From contig NZ_KI440836.1 in assembly GCF_000474945.1 (NCBI RefSeq), forward strand, positions 478,002 through 542,001: a stretch of 64,000 nucleotides of DNA, read 5' to 3'. Positions 1-7,584 of the stretch are shown one piece after another (the stretch's first letter is position 1; each line of letters begins with the position of its first letter). The translations under genes and the position numbers were made by a program. The notes beneath the pieces are model-generated. The model was not told the DNA's origin, ran no database searches, and saw only the letters and a list, made by a program, of their open reading frames with translations. Origin of the DNA: Solimonas soli DSM 21787 (lineage in GTDB: Bacteria > Pseudomonadota > Gammaproteobacteria > Nevskiales > Nevskiaceae).

Positions 1-1941
1 GAGCTGGCCGGTCCAGCGCGGCGCGTTGGTCATCTGCGCGCCGTCGTTCGCGCCCTTGGTGAACTCCGCGTCGGCATAGGTGACGGCGGCGCGCAGGTCG
101 AGCCCCTTCGCCGGATACAGGGTCGATTCGAACTCGACGCCGCGCGAGCGCACGGTCGCGTTCTGCACCTGCCAGGCGAGGCCGTCGTAGCCGGCCAGCT
201 GGAAGTCGTCGATGTCCATCCAGAACAGCGCGGTGCGCGTCTGCAGGCGGCGTCCGAAGAACGGCGCCTTCAGGCCGAGCTCGTAGGCGTCGACGGTTTC
301 CGGACGGAAGGTCCGGTCGCCGTCGTTGGCGGTGGTCGGCGGATTGAGGTTGATGCCGCCGGACTTGAAGCCGGAGGAATAGCTCGCGTATGTGTACAGA
401 TCGCCGGCGAACTTCCAGCCGAGCGAGGCGGTGCCGGTGAAGCGATCGTCGTCGTAGTGCGCGCGATAGGGATCGGCGCCGCAGAGGAAACGGGCGCTGG
501 CCGGCAAGGTCACGGCCGGATTGCAGGACGGGCTGTCCGAGGTGGCGTGGCCGCCGCCGGCTTTCTGCTCGTGCAGCCAGCGCAGGCCGAGCGTCAGATC
601 GAAGCCGGCGCCGAGATCGACGATGTCGTGCGTGAACAGCGACCAGCTGCTGCCGCTTTGCGCGGCGCGCACGTCGGTCTGTCCGCGCCCGCTCGGATAC
701 AGCACCGCCGGTACCGCGCCGCCGCTGATTGCATGGACGTAGGCGCCGGCATCGTCGCCGAGCAGCGTCGCCATGTTCAGGTTCAGATCCTCGTCGGCGC
801 CGTAGACGCCGATCAGCCAGTCGAGGCGGCCGGCGACGCCGTGCAACGACAGTTCGGCGGTCTTGGTGCGGATGCCGCCGTTCTGCACCGGGATGTAGAC
901 GAGGTCGATGTCGCTGTAGTCGCCGTCGGATTGATCGCGCCCGGTGCTGTCGCGATAGCTGACGAGGCCGCGCAGCTGTGCCCAGTCGAAATCCCAGTCA
1001 AGATGCAGCGACACGCCGCTGTCCTCGGCCTTGCTGGCCACGGGCCGATTGAAGGCGGCCGTGTCCTCGGACGGTGGCTCGAACACGGTGCCGCCGAGCG
1101 CCGTGATCGCCGGCGCGGTCGGCCCGTATTGCGTGTACGGCGCCGCGCAGCAGCGCTCGTCCTTGACGATGCGGTCGGCGATCAGGCGCAGCGAGAGACC
1201 CTCGAGCGGCTGGTACAGCAGCTGGCCGCGCAGCGTGTAGCGGTCGCGGTCGTTGTAGTCCTTGCCGTCGTACTGGTTGTGGATGAAGCCGTCGCGCTCG
1301 TTGATCTGCGCGGCGAAGCGCACGGCGAGCGTATGGTCGACCAGCGGCAGGTTGATCATGCCCTGCGCTAGGCGCGCGTTGTCGTTGCCGTAGCTGACGC
1401 TCAGCGCGGCGTCCGGCGTGAAGCCCGGCGCGTTGCTGACCAGGCGGATCGCGCCGACCGAGGTGTTCTTGCCGAACAGCGTGCCCTGCGGGCCGCGCAG
1501 CACTTCGATGCGGTCGATGTCGATCAGGTCGGTCAGCGCGAGACTGGAGCGCGACAGGTAGACATCGTCGACGAACACGCCGACCGAGCTTTCGAAGCCG
1601 ACGTTGCCGCCCGAGGTGCCGATGCCGCGGATGCGGATCACCGAGCCGGCGTTCTCGCTGCCCGACACGGTGACGACCAGCGACGGCACCTGCATCTGCA
1701 GCGCCTGCGTGTCGCGCAGGACCGATTGCTCGAGCGTCTCGCCGCTGACCTCGCTGACCGCGATCGGCACCTGGTCGAGACTCTGGCTGCGCCGCGTCGC
1801 GGTGACCACGACCGTGGCGGTCTCGTCATCGGCCGGCGCCGCCGGCGCCGGCTCCTGGGCCGTGGCGGCGCCCGCCAGCAGCAGCGCTGCAAGGCCGCGC
1901 CACGCCGTTCCGAAGCCTGCCACTCCGAGCATCTTGCGCAT
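1..1941 (-). CDS. TonB-dependent receptor (C-terminus cut by window edge)
   Basis: Outer-membrane active transporter of the large family that imports organic substrates with TonB energy. The reading frame is open from the start codon at 1941 to base 1, giving 647 codons. It starts with a signal peptide (MRKMLGVAGFGTAWRG, then a hydrophobic run ending ATAQ). A plug domain follows, with the typical RIRGIGT, VFVDDVYLSRS and IEVLRGPQGTLFGKNT motifs at about residues 95-160, and then beta-barrel strands. The final C-terminal strands lie outside the window. The GKNTSVGAI style is usual for sphingomonad and Nevskiales receptors that sit beside catabolic genes. It is divergent from a GntR regulator, and the 356-bp gap holds operator-like palindromes. 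The substrate cannot be read from sequence; the neighbouring CoA-transferase and carboxylase suggest an organic acid or a degradation product. Confidence 0.93.
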   Translation of the reverse strand, partial: MRKMLGVAGFGTAWRGLAALLLAGAATAQEPAPAAPADDETATVVVTATRRSQSLDQVPIAVSEVSGETLEQSVLRDTQALQMQVPSLVVTVSGSENAGSVIRIRGIGTSGGNVGFESSVGVFVDDVYLSRSSLALTDLIDIDRIEVLRGPQGTLFGKNTSVGAIRLVSNAPGFTPDAALSVSYGNDNARLAQGMINLPLVDHTLAVRFAAQINERDGFIHNQYDGKDYNDRDRYTLRGQLLYQPLEGLSLRLIADRIVKDERCCAAPYTQYGPTAPAITALGGTVFEPPSEDTAAFNRPVASKAEDSGVSLHLDWDFDWAQLRGLVSYRDSTGRDQSDGDYSDIDLVYIPVQNGGIRTKTAELSLHGVAGRLDWLIGVYGADEDLNLNMATLLGDDAGAYVHAISGGAVPAVLYPSGRGQTDVRAAQSGSSWSLFTHDIVDLGAGFDLTLGLRWLHEQKAGGGHATSDSPSCNPAVTLPASARFLCGADPYRAHYDDDRFTGTASLGWKFAGDLYTYASYSSGFKSGGINLNPPTTANDGDRTFRPETVDAYELGLKAPFFGRRLQTRTALFWMDIDDFQLAGYDGLAWQVQNATVRSRGVEFESTLYPAKGLDLRAAVTYADAEFTKGANDGAQMTNAPRWTGQL

Positions 1942-1996
1942 CGTCTTCTCCCCTTGCGCGCCAGGTCTCGCGGCCTGGAGTCGAACGTCATTCGCC

Positions 1997-2021
1997 GTGC
2001 AGAAAGCGTCGATTTCTGCAC
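1997..2021. promoter_or_regulatory. Perfect 9-bp inverted repeat before the TonB receptor
   Basis: Arms GTGCAGAAA (1997-2005) and TTTCTGCAC (2013-2021) are perfect complements around a 7-base centre. The element lies 56-80 bases upstream of the receptor start, next to the GntR-like half-site at 2029-2040. It could be an operator or a hairpin in the receptor leader. Function is inferred from position only. Confidence 0.4.
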
Positions 2022-2028
2022 GGAGTGT

Positions 2029-2040
2029 AGTCGACAATTC
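2029..2040. promoter_or_regulatory. GntR-type operator half-site upstream of the TonB receptor
   Basis: The 9 bases GTCGACAAT at 2030-2038 are identical to 9 bases of the perfect palindrome on the GntR start codon (2304-2312). The other half is degenerate. The site is about 90 bases upstream of the receptor start, so the same regulator could control both sides of the divergent region. Confidence 0.45.
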
Positions 2041-2297
2041 CGGCGATGCAAGCGCCGATTTCCGATCCTGCCGTAGCCGCCCGCCGACCGCGGCGGCGGC
2101 CTGCGCAGCCTGCCCGTCTTTTACGCGGACGCTCGTTATGCGAGAAATACCTATGAATTATTTGGATATACGGGAAACGGAACGGTTGCGGACGCGCCCG
2201 TCGCCACAGTGTGGCGCCGGCGCGGCCGGCGGGCCGCGCGCGCTTGCCGGACGAAGAGGCACGGCGTAGATTCCCGGAAAATGCACGGTAAGCACAC

Positions 2298-3035
2298 ATG
2301 ATTGTCGACAATCAAAGCTCGCACGGAGCGGCCAGCGCCGAGCTGGTCGGTGGCGACGGCGATGCCGCTGCGGAGCTGCCGCTGATCCAGCAGACCGTGC
2401 GCCGCCTGCTGCGCGACATTCTCGTCGGGGTCTACCAGCCGGGCGCGCGCATACGCGAGGCCGACGTCGCGCAGCGGCTCGGCATCAGCCGGGCGCCGGT
2501 GCGCGAGGCGCTGCGCGTGCTGGAACGGGACGGCCTCATCGAGCTGGCGCCGTGGCGCGGCGCGCGCGTCATCGATCCCGCGCCGGCGGAAATCGCCGAT
2601 CTGTTCGATCTGCTCGGCGTCGCGCACGGCGCGGTCGCGCGCTTCGCGGTGCGCCACGCCTCGGACGAGCAGCTGCGGCAGTACGCCGAGGCGATCGACG
2701 CGCTCGAGGCGCTGATCCGCGGCGGCCGCAAGAACGTCGAGCTGGTCGACGCCGCCTATCGCGCCGGCACCCTGCTCGCCGAGGCTTGCGGCAGTCGCCA
2801 GGCGGCGGCGATGCAGCGCCGCGTCGGCCGCGTCGCGTACTGGCTGCACCGTTTCCTGCAGCCGGCGCCGTCGCGCTGGCGGCAGCAGTCGCTGGCGCGG
2901 CATCGCAAGCTGGTGACGGCGCTGCGCGCCCGTTCGGAGATCGCCGCCGAGAAGGCGGCGCGCCGCGTCGTCGAGCACACGCGGACGCTGGTGCTGCAGC
3001 GTGCGCAGGCGCACGCCGCCGGGCCCGCGCGATGA
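2298..3035 (+). CDS. GntR-family transcriptional regulator, FadR (FCD) subfamily
   Basis: A 245-aa regulator. The winged helix-turn-helix spans about residues 28-95 with the family signature LRDILVGVYQPGARIREADV, followed by ISRAPVREALRVLERDGLIE. The helical FCD effector-binding domain follows (DLFDLLGVAHGAVARFA and an HTRTLV-like terminal helix). FCD regulators usually respond to an organic acid or acyl-CoA. The ATG at 2298 is the only plausible in-frame start before the DNA-binding domain, and its ribosome-binding site is weak. It heads a run with the carboxylase, CoA-transferase and transporter genes and overlaps the next gene by 4 bases (ATGA). The operator-like palindrome on its start codon suggests autoregulation. 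Confidence 0.93.
   Translation: MIVDNQSSHGAASAELVGGDGDAAAELPLIQQTVRRLLRDILVGVYQPGARIREADVAQRLGISRAPVREALRVLERDGLIELAPWRGARVIDPAPAEIADLFDLLGVAHGAVARFAVRHASDEQLRQYAEAIDALEALIRGGRKNVELVDAAYRAGTLLAEACGSRQAAAMQRRVGRVAYWLHRFLQPAPSRWRQQSLARHRKLVTALRARSEIAAEKAARRVVEHTRTLVLQRAQAHAAGPAR
2300..2313. promoter_or_regulatory. Perfect 14-bp palindrome on the GntR start codon (probable auto-operator)
   Basis: GATTGTCGACAATC is a perfect palindrome that begins on the last base of the ATG at 2298. TTGTCGACAA-like dyads are typical targets of FadR-subfamily GntR repressors. Its position would let bound repressor block transcription or translation start of its own gene. The target assignment is inference. Confidence 0.6.
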
Positions 3036-3247
3036 GCACGCTGTTGCGCTCGCCGGCGACCGGCACCGTCTGGCAATTCGCCGCGCGTCTCGACGAGCCG
3101 CTCGCGGCCGGAACCGTGGCGCTGTACGTCGAATCGATGAAGATGGAGATTCCCGCCACCCTGCCGCGCGCGGGCCGCATCAAGGCCTGGCTGGTGCGCG
3201 AGGGCGACGCCGTCGAAGAAGGTCAGCCGCTCGCCGAGCTCGGCTGA
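3032..3247 (+). CDS. Small biotin carboxyl carrier protein
   Basis: A 71-aa single-domain biotinyl/lipoyl protein. The biotinylation motif ESMKMEI is present with acceptor Lys37, flanked by the two-sheet hammerhead sequences (SPATGTVWQF near the start, VREGDAVEEGQPLAELG at the end). It carries CO2-biotin between a biotin carboxylase and the carboxyltransferase encoded next. It starts inside the stop codon of the GntR gene (ATGA) and ends 23 bases before the carboxyltransferase. No biotin carboxylase gene lies in this cluster, so one must come from elsewhere, possibly the gene at 60348 or the housekeeping accC. Confidence 0.92.
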   Translation: MSTLLRSPATGTVWQFAARLDEPLAAGTVALYVESMKMEIPATLPRAGRIKAWLVREGDAVEEGQPLAELG

Positions 3248-3270
3248 GCCCTGCGCTGGAGAAGCGACGC

Positions 3271-4830
3271 ATGGATGACGAGGCGCTGCGCGAACTGCAC
3301 CGCCGCCGTGAGGCGGCCGAGCGCATGGGCGGCGCAGAGGCGGTCGCCGCCTGGCATGCGCAGGGCCGCCTGACGGCGCGCGAGCGCATCGCCGCCTTCG
3401 TCGATCCCGGCTCCTTCCAGGAACTCGGCAAGCTCGCCGGCGCCGGGCGCTACGACGCGCAGGGCCGCTATCTCGACTTCACGCCCTCGAACAGCGTCAT
3501 GGGCCGCGGCGAAGTCGACGGCCGGCCGCTGATGGTGGTCGCCGACGATTTCACGATCCGTGGCGGTTCCTCCGAAGCGGCGGTCGCCGAGAAGTGGATT
3601 TATGCCGAGCGCATGGCGCTGGAATTTCGCATGCCGCTGGTGCGGCTCGTCGACTCGGCCGGCGGCAGCGTCAAACTGCTCGCCCGGAGCGGGCGCACCA
3701 AGCTGCCCGGCTATCCGCTGTGGCCGAGCACGGCGCTGATGGGCGCGGTGCCGGTGCTCAGCGCCGCCTTCGGTTCCTGCGCCGGGCTCGGCGCGGTGCG
3801 CGCGATCGCCGCGCATTTCTCGGTGATGGTGCGCGGCCAGGCGCAGGTCTTCGCGGCCGGTCCGCCGGTGGTGAAGCAGGGCCTGGGCCTCGACGTCGAC
3901 AAGGAAGCGCTCGGCGGCGCCGATCTGTGCACGCGCGTCAGCGGCGCGATTCTCAACGCGGCCGATGACGAGCGCGCCGCGCTCGCGCAGCTGCGGCGCG
4001 TTCTGTCCTATCTGCCGGGCCATGCCTGGGAAGCGCCGCCGCGCGCGGCGAACGACGACGATCCCGGGCGCCGCGAGCCGGCGCTCGATACGGCGATTCC
4101 CGCCAACCGCCGCCGCGTCTACGCGGCGCGGCCGATCGCCGAGGCGATCTGCGACCGCGGCTCGTTGTTCGAGCTCGCGCCGGACTTCGGCGCCTCGCTG
4201 CGCACGTATCTGGCACGGCTCGACGGCCACGCGGTCGGCTTCATGATCAACGATCCGGCGCAGAGCGGCGGCGCGCTGACGCGCGCGGCGGCGCAGAAGC
4301 TGGAGCGCTTCGTCGATCTGTGCGACAGCTTTCATCTGCCGGTCGTGCATCTCGTCGACCAGCCGGGCGTGATGATCGGCCCGGAAGCCGAGCGCGCCGG
4401 CACGCTGATCGCCGCGGCGCGCGCCGGCGCGGCGATCGAGCAGGCCAGCGTGCCCTGGGTCAGCGTCGTGCTGCGCCGCGCCTACGGCGTCGGCGGCTCG
4501 ATGCTCGGGCCGTGGAGCGGGCCGCACGGCACCTCGCTCAATCACCGCTTCGCCTGGCCGAGCGCGCGCTGGGGCTCGATCCCGATCGAGGGCGGCGTCG
4601 CCGCCGCGCACAAGCGCGAGATCGAGGCGGCCGGCGATCCGGACGCGAAACGCCGCGAACTCGAGGCGTACTACGAGCATCTCGGCTCGCCGTTCCGCAC
4701 CGCCGAGGCTTTCGGCGTCGTCGACATCATCGAGCCGGCCGAGACGCGGCCGCTGCTGTGCCGTTGGGTACGCGACGCCGTGCGTCTCACGCAGCTGCAG
4801 CCGGCGCCGAAGCGCCGCACGCTGCGATGA
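3271..4830 (+). CDS. Acyl-CoA carboxylase, carboxyltransferase subunit
   Basis: A 519-aa protein of the propionyl/methylcrotonyl/acetyl-CoA carboxylase beta family, which transfers CO2 from carboxybiotin to an acyl-CoA. The N-terminal half has the family features RLTARERIAAFVDPGSFQE, LVRLVDSAGGSVK, GSCAGLGAVRAIAAHFSVMV and FAAGPPVVKQGLG. The C-terminal half has GFMINDPAQSGGALTRAAAQ, FVDLCDSFHLPVVHLVDQPG and IPIEGGVAAAH. In place of the usual FLQNITGFMVG, this enzyme has HLVDQPGVMIG, so the substrate is probably not geranyl- or methylcrotonyl-CoA. The acyl-CoA cannot be deduced. It overlaps the CoA-transferase gene by 4 bases (ATGA), indicating translational coupling. Confidence 0.9.
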   Translation: MDDEALRELHRRREAAERMGGAEAVAAWHAQGRLTARERIAAFVDPGSFQELGKLAGAGRYDAQGRYLDFTPSNSVMGRGEVDGRPLMVVADDFTIRGGSSEAAVAEKWIYAERMALEFRMPLVRLVDSAGGSVKLLARSGRTKLPGYPLWPSTALMGAVPVLSAAFGSCAGLGAVRAIAAHFSVMVRGQAQVFAAGPPVVKQGLGLDVDKEALGGADLCTRVSGAILNAADDERAALAQLRRVLSYLPGHAWEAPPRAANDDDPGRREPALDTAIPANRRRVYAARPIAEAICDRGSLFELAPDFGASLRTYLARLDGHAVGFMINDPAQSGGALTRAAAQKLERFVDLCDSFHLPVVHLVDQPGVMIGPEAERAGTLIAAARAGAAIEQASVPWVSVVLRRAYGVGGSMLGPWSGPHGTSLNHRFAWPSARWGSIPIEGGVAAAHKREIEAAGDPDAKRRELEAYYEHLGSPFRTAEAFGVVDIIEPAETRPLLCRWVRDAVRLTQLQPAPKRRTLR

Positions 4831-6080
4831 GCGCGGAGGCCAAGACGCGCGCGGGCGACGACGGCGAGCGCCGCGCGCCGCTGGCCGGCTATCGCGTGCT
4901 GGAGCTGTGCAGCACGATCGCCGGGCCGGCCTGCACGCGTCTGCTTGCCGATTTCGGCGCCGAGGTGATCAAGATCGAGCCGCCGGAAGGCGATTCGGTG
5001 CGGCAGATCGGCATTCCGGACGATGGCATCGCGCTGTACGCGGCGTCGATCCTGCGCAACAAGCGCGCGGTGACGATCGATCTCAAGACCGCGCGCGGTC
5101 GCGAACTGGTGCTGCAGCTCGCCGCGCACTGCGACATCGTCGTCGAGAATTTCCGGCCCGGCACGCTGGAGAGGCTGGGCCTCGACTACGAAGCGCTGAC
5201 GCGCGACAACCCCGGCCTCGTGTTGGTACGCATCAGCGGTTACGGCCAGAGCGGACCGCGTCGCGCGCAGCCGGGCTACGGCGCCATCTGCGAGGCTTTC
5301 GGCGGCGTGCGTCACCTGATCGGCGAGCCCGGCCAGCCGCCGCCGCGCGTCGCCGTCCCGGTGATCGACTATCTCTCCGCCGCCTACGCCGCTTACGGCG
5401 CCGCGCTCTCCCTGCTCGAACGGCAGAAGAGCGGCCGCGGCCAGGTCATCGACTGCGCGCTGTACGAGGCGGCGTTCTCGATGCTCGAGGCGGCCATTCC
5501 GTCCTACGACCGTTTTGGTTACGTGCCGAACCGCGAGGGCTCGCGCCTGCCGTACATGGCGCCGAACAATCTCTATCCGACGCGCGACGGCGGCTACGTG
5601 CTGATCGCCGCCAACAACGACGCGACCTTCAAACGCCTGATGACGGCGATCGGCCGCGCCGATTCGCTAGCCGATTCGCGCTACGCGACGATCAACTCGC
5701 GCTGGGCGAACGTCGACGCGCTCGACGCCGAGATCGGCGCCTGGACCGCGACGCGCGACGCCGGCGACATCGAAGCCGTGCTCGAAGCGGCCGCCGTGCC
5801 CTGCGCGCGCGTCTACACGCTCGCCGACGCCGCCGCCGATCCTCACTACGCGGCGCGCGAGATGCTGCTGCGTGCGCCGCATCCGCATTTCGGCGAGCTG
5901 CTGCAGGTCGGCATCGTGCCCAAGCTGTCGGCGACGCCGGGCGCCGTGCGCTGGAGCGGGCCGGAGCTGTCGGCCGACACGCGCGCCGTGCTCGCCGAGA
6001 AGCTCGGTCTGTCCGACGCCGAACTCGACGCGCTCGAAGCCGAAGCCGTGATCCGCAGCCGCCGCAAGGAAAGCTCATGA
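4827..6080 (+). CDS. CaiB/BaiF family (class III) CoA-transferase
   Basis: A 417-aa member of the formyl-CoA/carnitine CoA-transferase family, which moves CoA between carboxylic acids through an aspartyl-CoA intermediate. Family features are LAGYRVLELCSTIAGPACTR near residue 20, DFGAEVIKIEPPEGD at 42-56, LKTARGRELV, DIVVENFRPGTLERLG at 103-118 and RISGYGQSGP. The probable catalytic aspartate is Asp181 in PVIDYLSAAYA, matching the Asp of formyl-CoA transferase. It sits between the carboxyltransferase and the MFS genes with 4-base overlaps on both sides. It probably activates the imported acid to its CoA ester before carboxylation, or recycles CoA from the product. Confidence 0.93.
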   Translation: MSAEAKTRAGDDGERRAPLAGYRVLELCSTIAGPACTRLLADFGAEVIKIEPPEGDSVRQIGIPDDGIALYAASILRNKRAVTIDLKTARGRELVLQLAAHCDIVVENFRPGTLERLGLDYEALTRDNPGLVLVRISGYGQSGPRRAQPGYGAICEAFGGVRHLIGEPGQPPPRVAVPVIDYLSAAYAAYGAALSLLERQKSGRGQVIDCALYEAAFSMLEAAIPSYDRFGYVPNREGSRLPYMAPNNLYPTRDGGYVLIAANNDATFKRLMTAIGRADSLADSRYATINSRWANVDALDAEIGAWTATRDAGDIEAVLEAAAVPCARVYTLADAAADPHYAAREMLLRAPHPHFGELLQVGIVPKLSATPGAVRWSGPELSADTRAVLAEKLGLSDAELDALEAEAVIRSRRKESS

Positions 6081-7384
6081 CGTCCGTTCCGCCGCGCCGT
6101 TCCGCCTACGCCTGGTTCGTCGTGCTGCTGCTGACGGCGGCGCACGTGCTGTCCTACGTCGACCGCCAGATCCTCAATCTGATGGTCGATCCGATCCGCG
6201 CCGATCTCGGCGTCAGCGACACCGGGATGAGCCTGCTGATGGGCTTCAGCTTCGCGATCTTCTACACGGTCTGCGGCATCCCGCTGGCGTGGTGGGCGGA
6301 TCGCGGCAGCCGGCGCGGCCTGATCGCGCTCGGTGCGTTCGCTTGGAGTCTCGCGACCGCGGCCTGCGGCCTCGCGCTGCGCTATGGCTCCTTGCTCGCC
6401 GCGCGCATCGGCGTCGGCATCGGCGAGGCCTCGCTGTCGCCGGCCGCGTACTCGCTGATCACCGACTATTTCCCGCGCGAGCGTCGCGCCAGCGCGATCA
6501 GCCTGTTCGGCAGCGGCGTCTACATCGGTTCCGGCGCCGCCTATCTGCTCGGCGGCGCCATCATCCATTACGCCAGCACGCATCCCTTGCCGACCTTGCC
6601 GCTGGTCGGCGCGCCGAAGCCCTGGCAGTTCGTGTTCCTGCTGCTCGGCGTCGTCGGCGCCGTGTTCAGCGTGGTGCTGTTGGCGATTCGCGAGCCGGTG
6701 CGCGGTGCGCGCCGGAGCACGACGCCGTTTGCCCTGCTGCGCAGCGAACTGCGGGCGAACGCGCGCACGCTCATCTGCCATCACCTCGGCTTCGCGATGA
6801 TCGCGGTCGCGACCTACGGCAGCGCCGCATGGATTCCCAGCTACCTGATCCGCCTGCATCACTGGACGCGCGTCGAGGTCGGCATCTGGTACGGCGGCGC
6901 CGTCGCGCTGTTCGGCACGCTCGGCGTGCTCGCCGGCGGCGCGCTCGCCGATCGTCTGCTGCGGCGCGGCGTCGAGGACGCGACGCTGCGCGTCGGCCTG
7001 TTCGCGGCGCTCGCCGCGATCCCGAGCACTGCGCTGTTCCTGCTCGCCGGTGATCGGGCCCTGGTGCTGACGATGGTGCCGGCGATCTTCTTCTTCAGCA
7101 TGCCGTTCGGCGTGGCGCCGGCGGGACTGCAGGAGGTCGTTGCGCCGGCCGTGCGCGCGCAGGTTTCGGCGATCTACCTGTTCGTGCTGAACCTGCTCGG
7201 TCTCGGTTTCGGACCGACGGCCGTCGCCCTGGTCACCGATTACGTCTATGGCGACAAGCTGGCGGTCGGCCATTCGTTGCTGCTGGTCTGCACGCTGGCG
7301 CCGACCCTGGCGGCGATCCTGCTGCGGCTCGGGCGCACGCCGTTTCGCGCCAGCCTGGCGCGGCAGCGTGCCCTCGCCGCCTGA
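6077..7384 (+). CDS. MFS transporter, spinster-like
   Basis: A 435-aa major facilitator with about 12 hydrophobic segments. The first helix ends in the subfamily signature LSYVDRQILNLMVDPIRADL, and the loop 2-3 region reads WWADRGSRRGLI. A second DRLLRRG loop follows helix 8. Transporters of this type commonly sit beside TonB receptors in catabolic islands and act as inner-membrane importers of organic acids. It is the last gene of the GntR run and overlaps the CoA-transferase stop (ATGA). The substrate is unknown. It converges on the 58-aa membrane protein gene, with no clear terminator between them. Confidence 0.92.
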   Translation: MTSVPPRRSAYAWFVVLLLTAAHVLSYVDRQILNLMVDPIRADLGVSDTGMSLLMGFSFAIFYTVCGIPLAWWADRGSRRGLIALGAFAWSLATAACGLALRYGSLLAARIGVGIGEASLSPAAYSLITDYFPRERRASAISLFGSGVYIGSGAAYLLGGAIIHYASTHPLPTLPLVGAPKPWQFVFLLLGVVGAVFSVVLLAIREPVRGARRSTTPFALLRSELRANARTLICHHLGFAMIAVATYGSAAWIPSYLIRLHHWTRVEVGIWYGGAVALFGTLGVLAGGALADRLLRRGVEDATLRVGLFAALAAIPSTALFLLAGDRALVLTMVPAIFFFSMPFGVAPAGLQEVVAPAVRAQVSAIYLFVLNLLGLGFGPTAVALVTDYVYGDKLAVGHSLLLVCTLAPTLAAILLRLGRTPFRASLARQRALAA

Positions 7385-7393
7385 GCGGCGCCT

Positions 7394-7570
7394 CTACCAG
7401 AAGCCGCTCGGCTTGTCGGGATCGTCCTCGGCGTCGGGCCGCGCCGCGCTGGGCGTCGCCGGCCGGCCGCTGCGCCGGCCGCGGTAGTAGGACACCGCGC
7501 GCAGGGTCGCGAACGGACCGACGATCAGCGCGATGACGAGAATGATGACGCCGATGATCGTGCCATTCAT
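7394..7570 (-). CDS. Small single-pass membrane protein (58 aa)
   Basis: The protein starts MNGTIIGVIILVIALIVGPF, a single N-terminal membrane helix, followed by a basic stretch (YYRGRRSGR) and an acidic, proline-rich tail ending DDPDKPSGFW. The start is preceded by a strong GGAGG site. It lies 14 bases downstream of uvrD on the same strand and is probably cotranscribed. I do not recognise the family. A cytoplasmic tail anchored at the inner membrane is the likely topology. Confidence 0.65.
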   Translation of the reverse strand: MNGTIIGVIILVIALIVGPFATLRAVSYYRGRRSGRPATPSAARPDAEDDPDKPSGFW

Positions 7571-7584
7571 GCCGCCTCCAGCGA

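Larger units (their letters stand above)
1942..2297. other. Divergent regulatory region, 356 bp, no gene
   Basis: This gap separates the divergent receptor and GntR genes. Besides the two elements listed separately, it holds a perfect 15-bp dyad (CGCCACA, G, TGTGGCG at 2202-2216) and an AT-rich island at about 2136-2176, unusual in this GC-rich window and the likeliest site for promoter elements. I could not assign a convincing -35/-10 pair. No coding potential was recognised. Confidence 0.5.
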
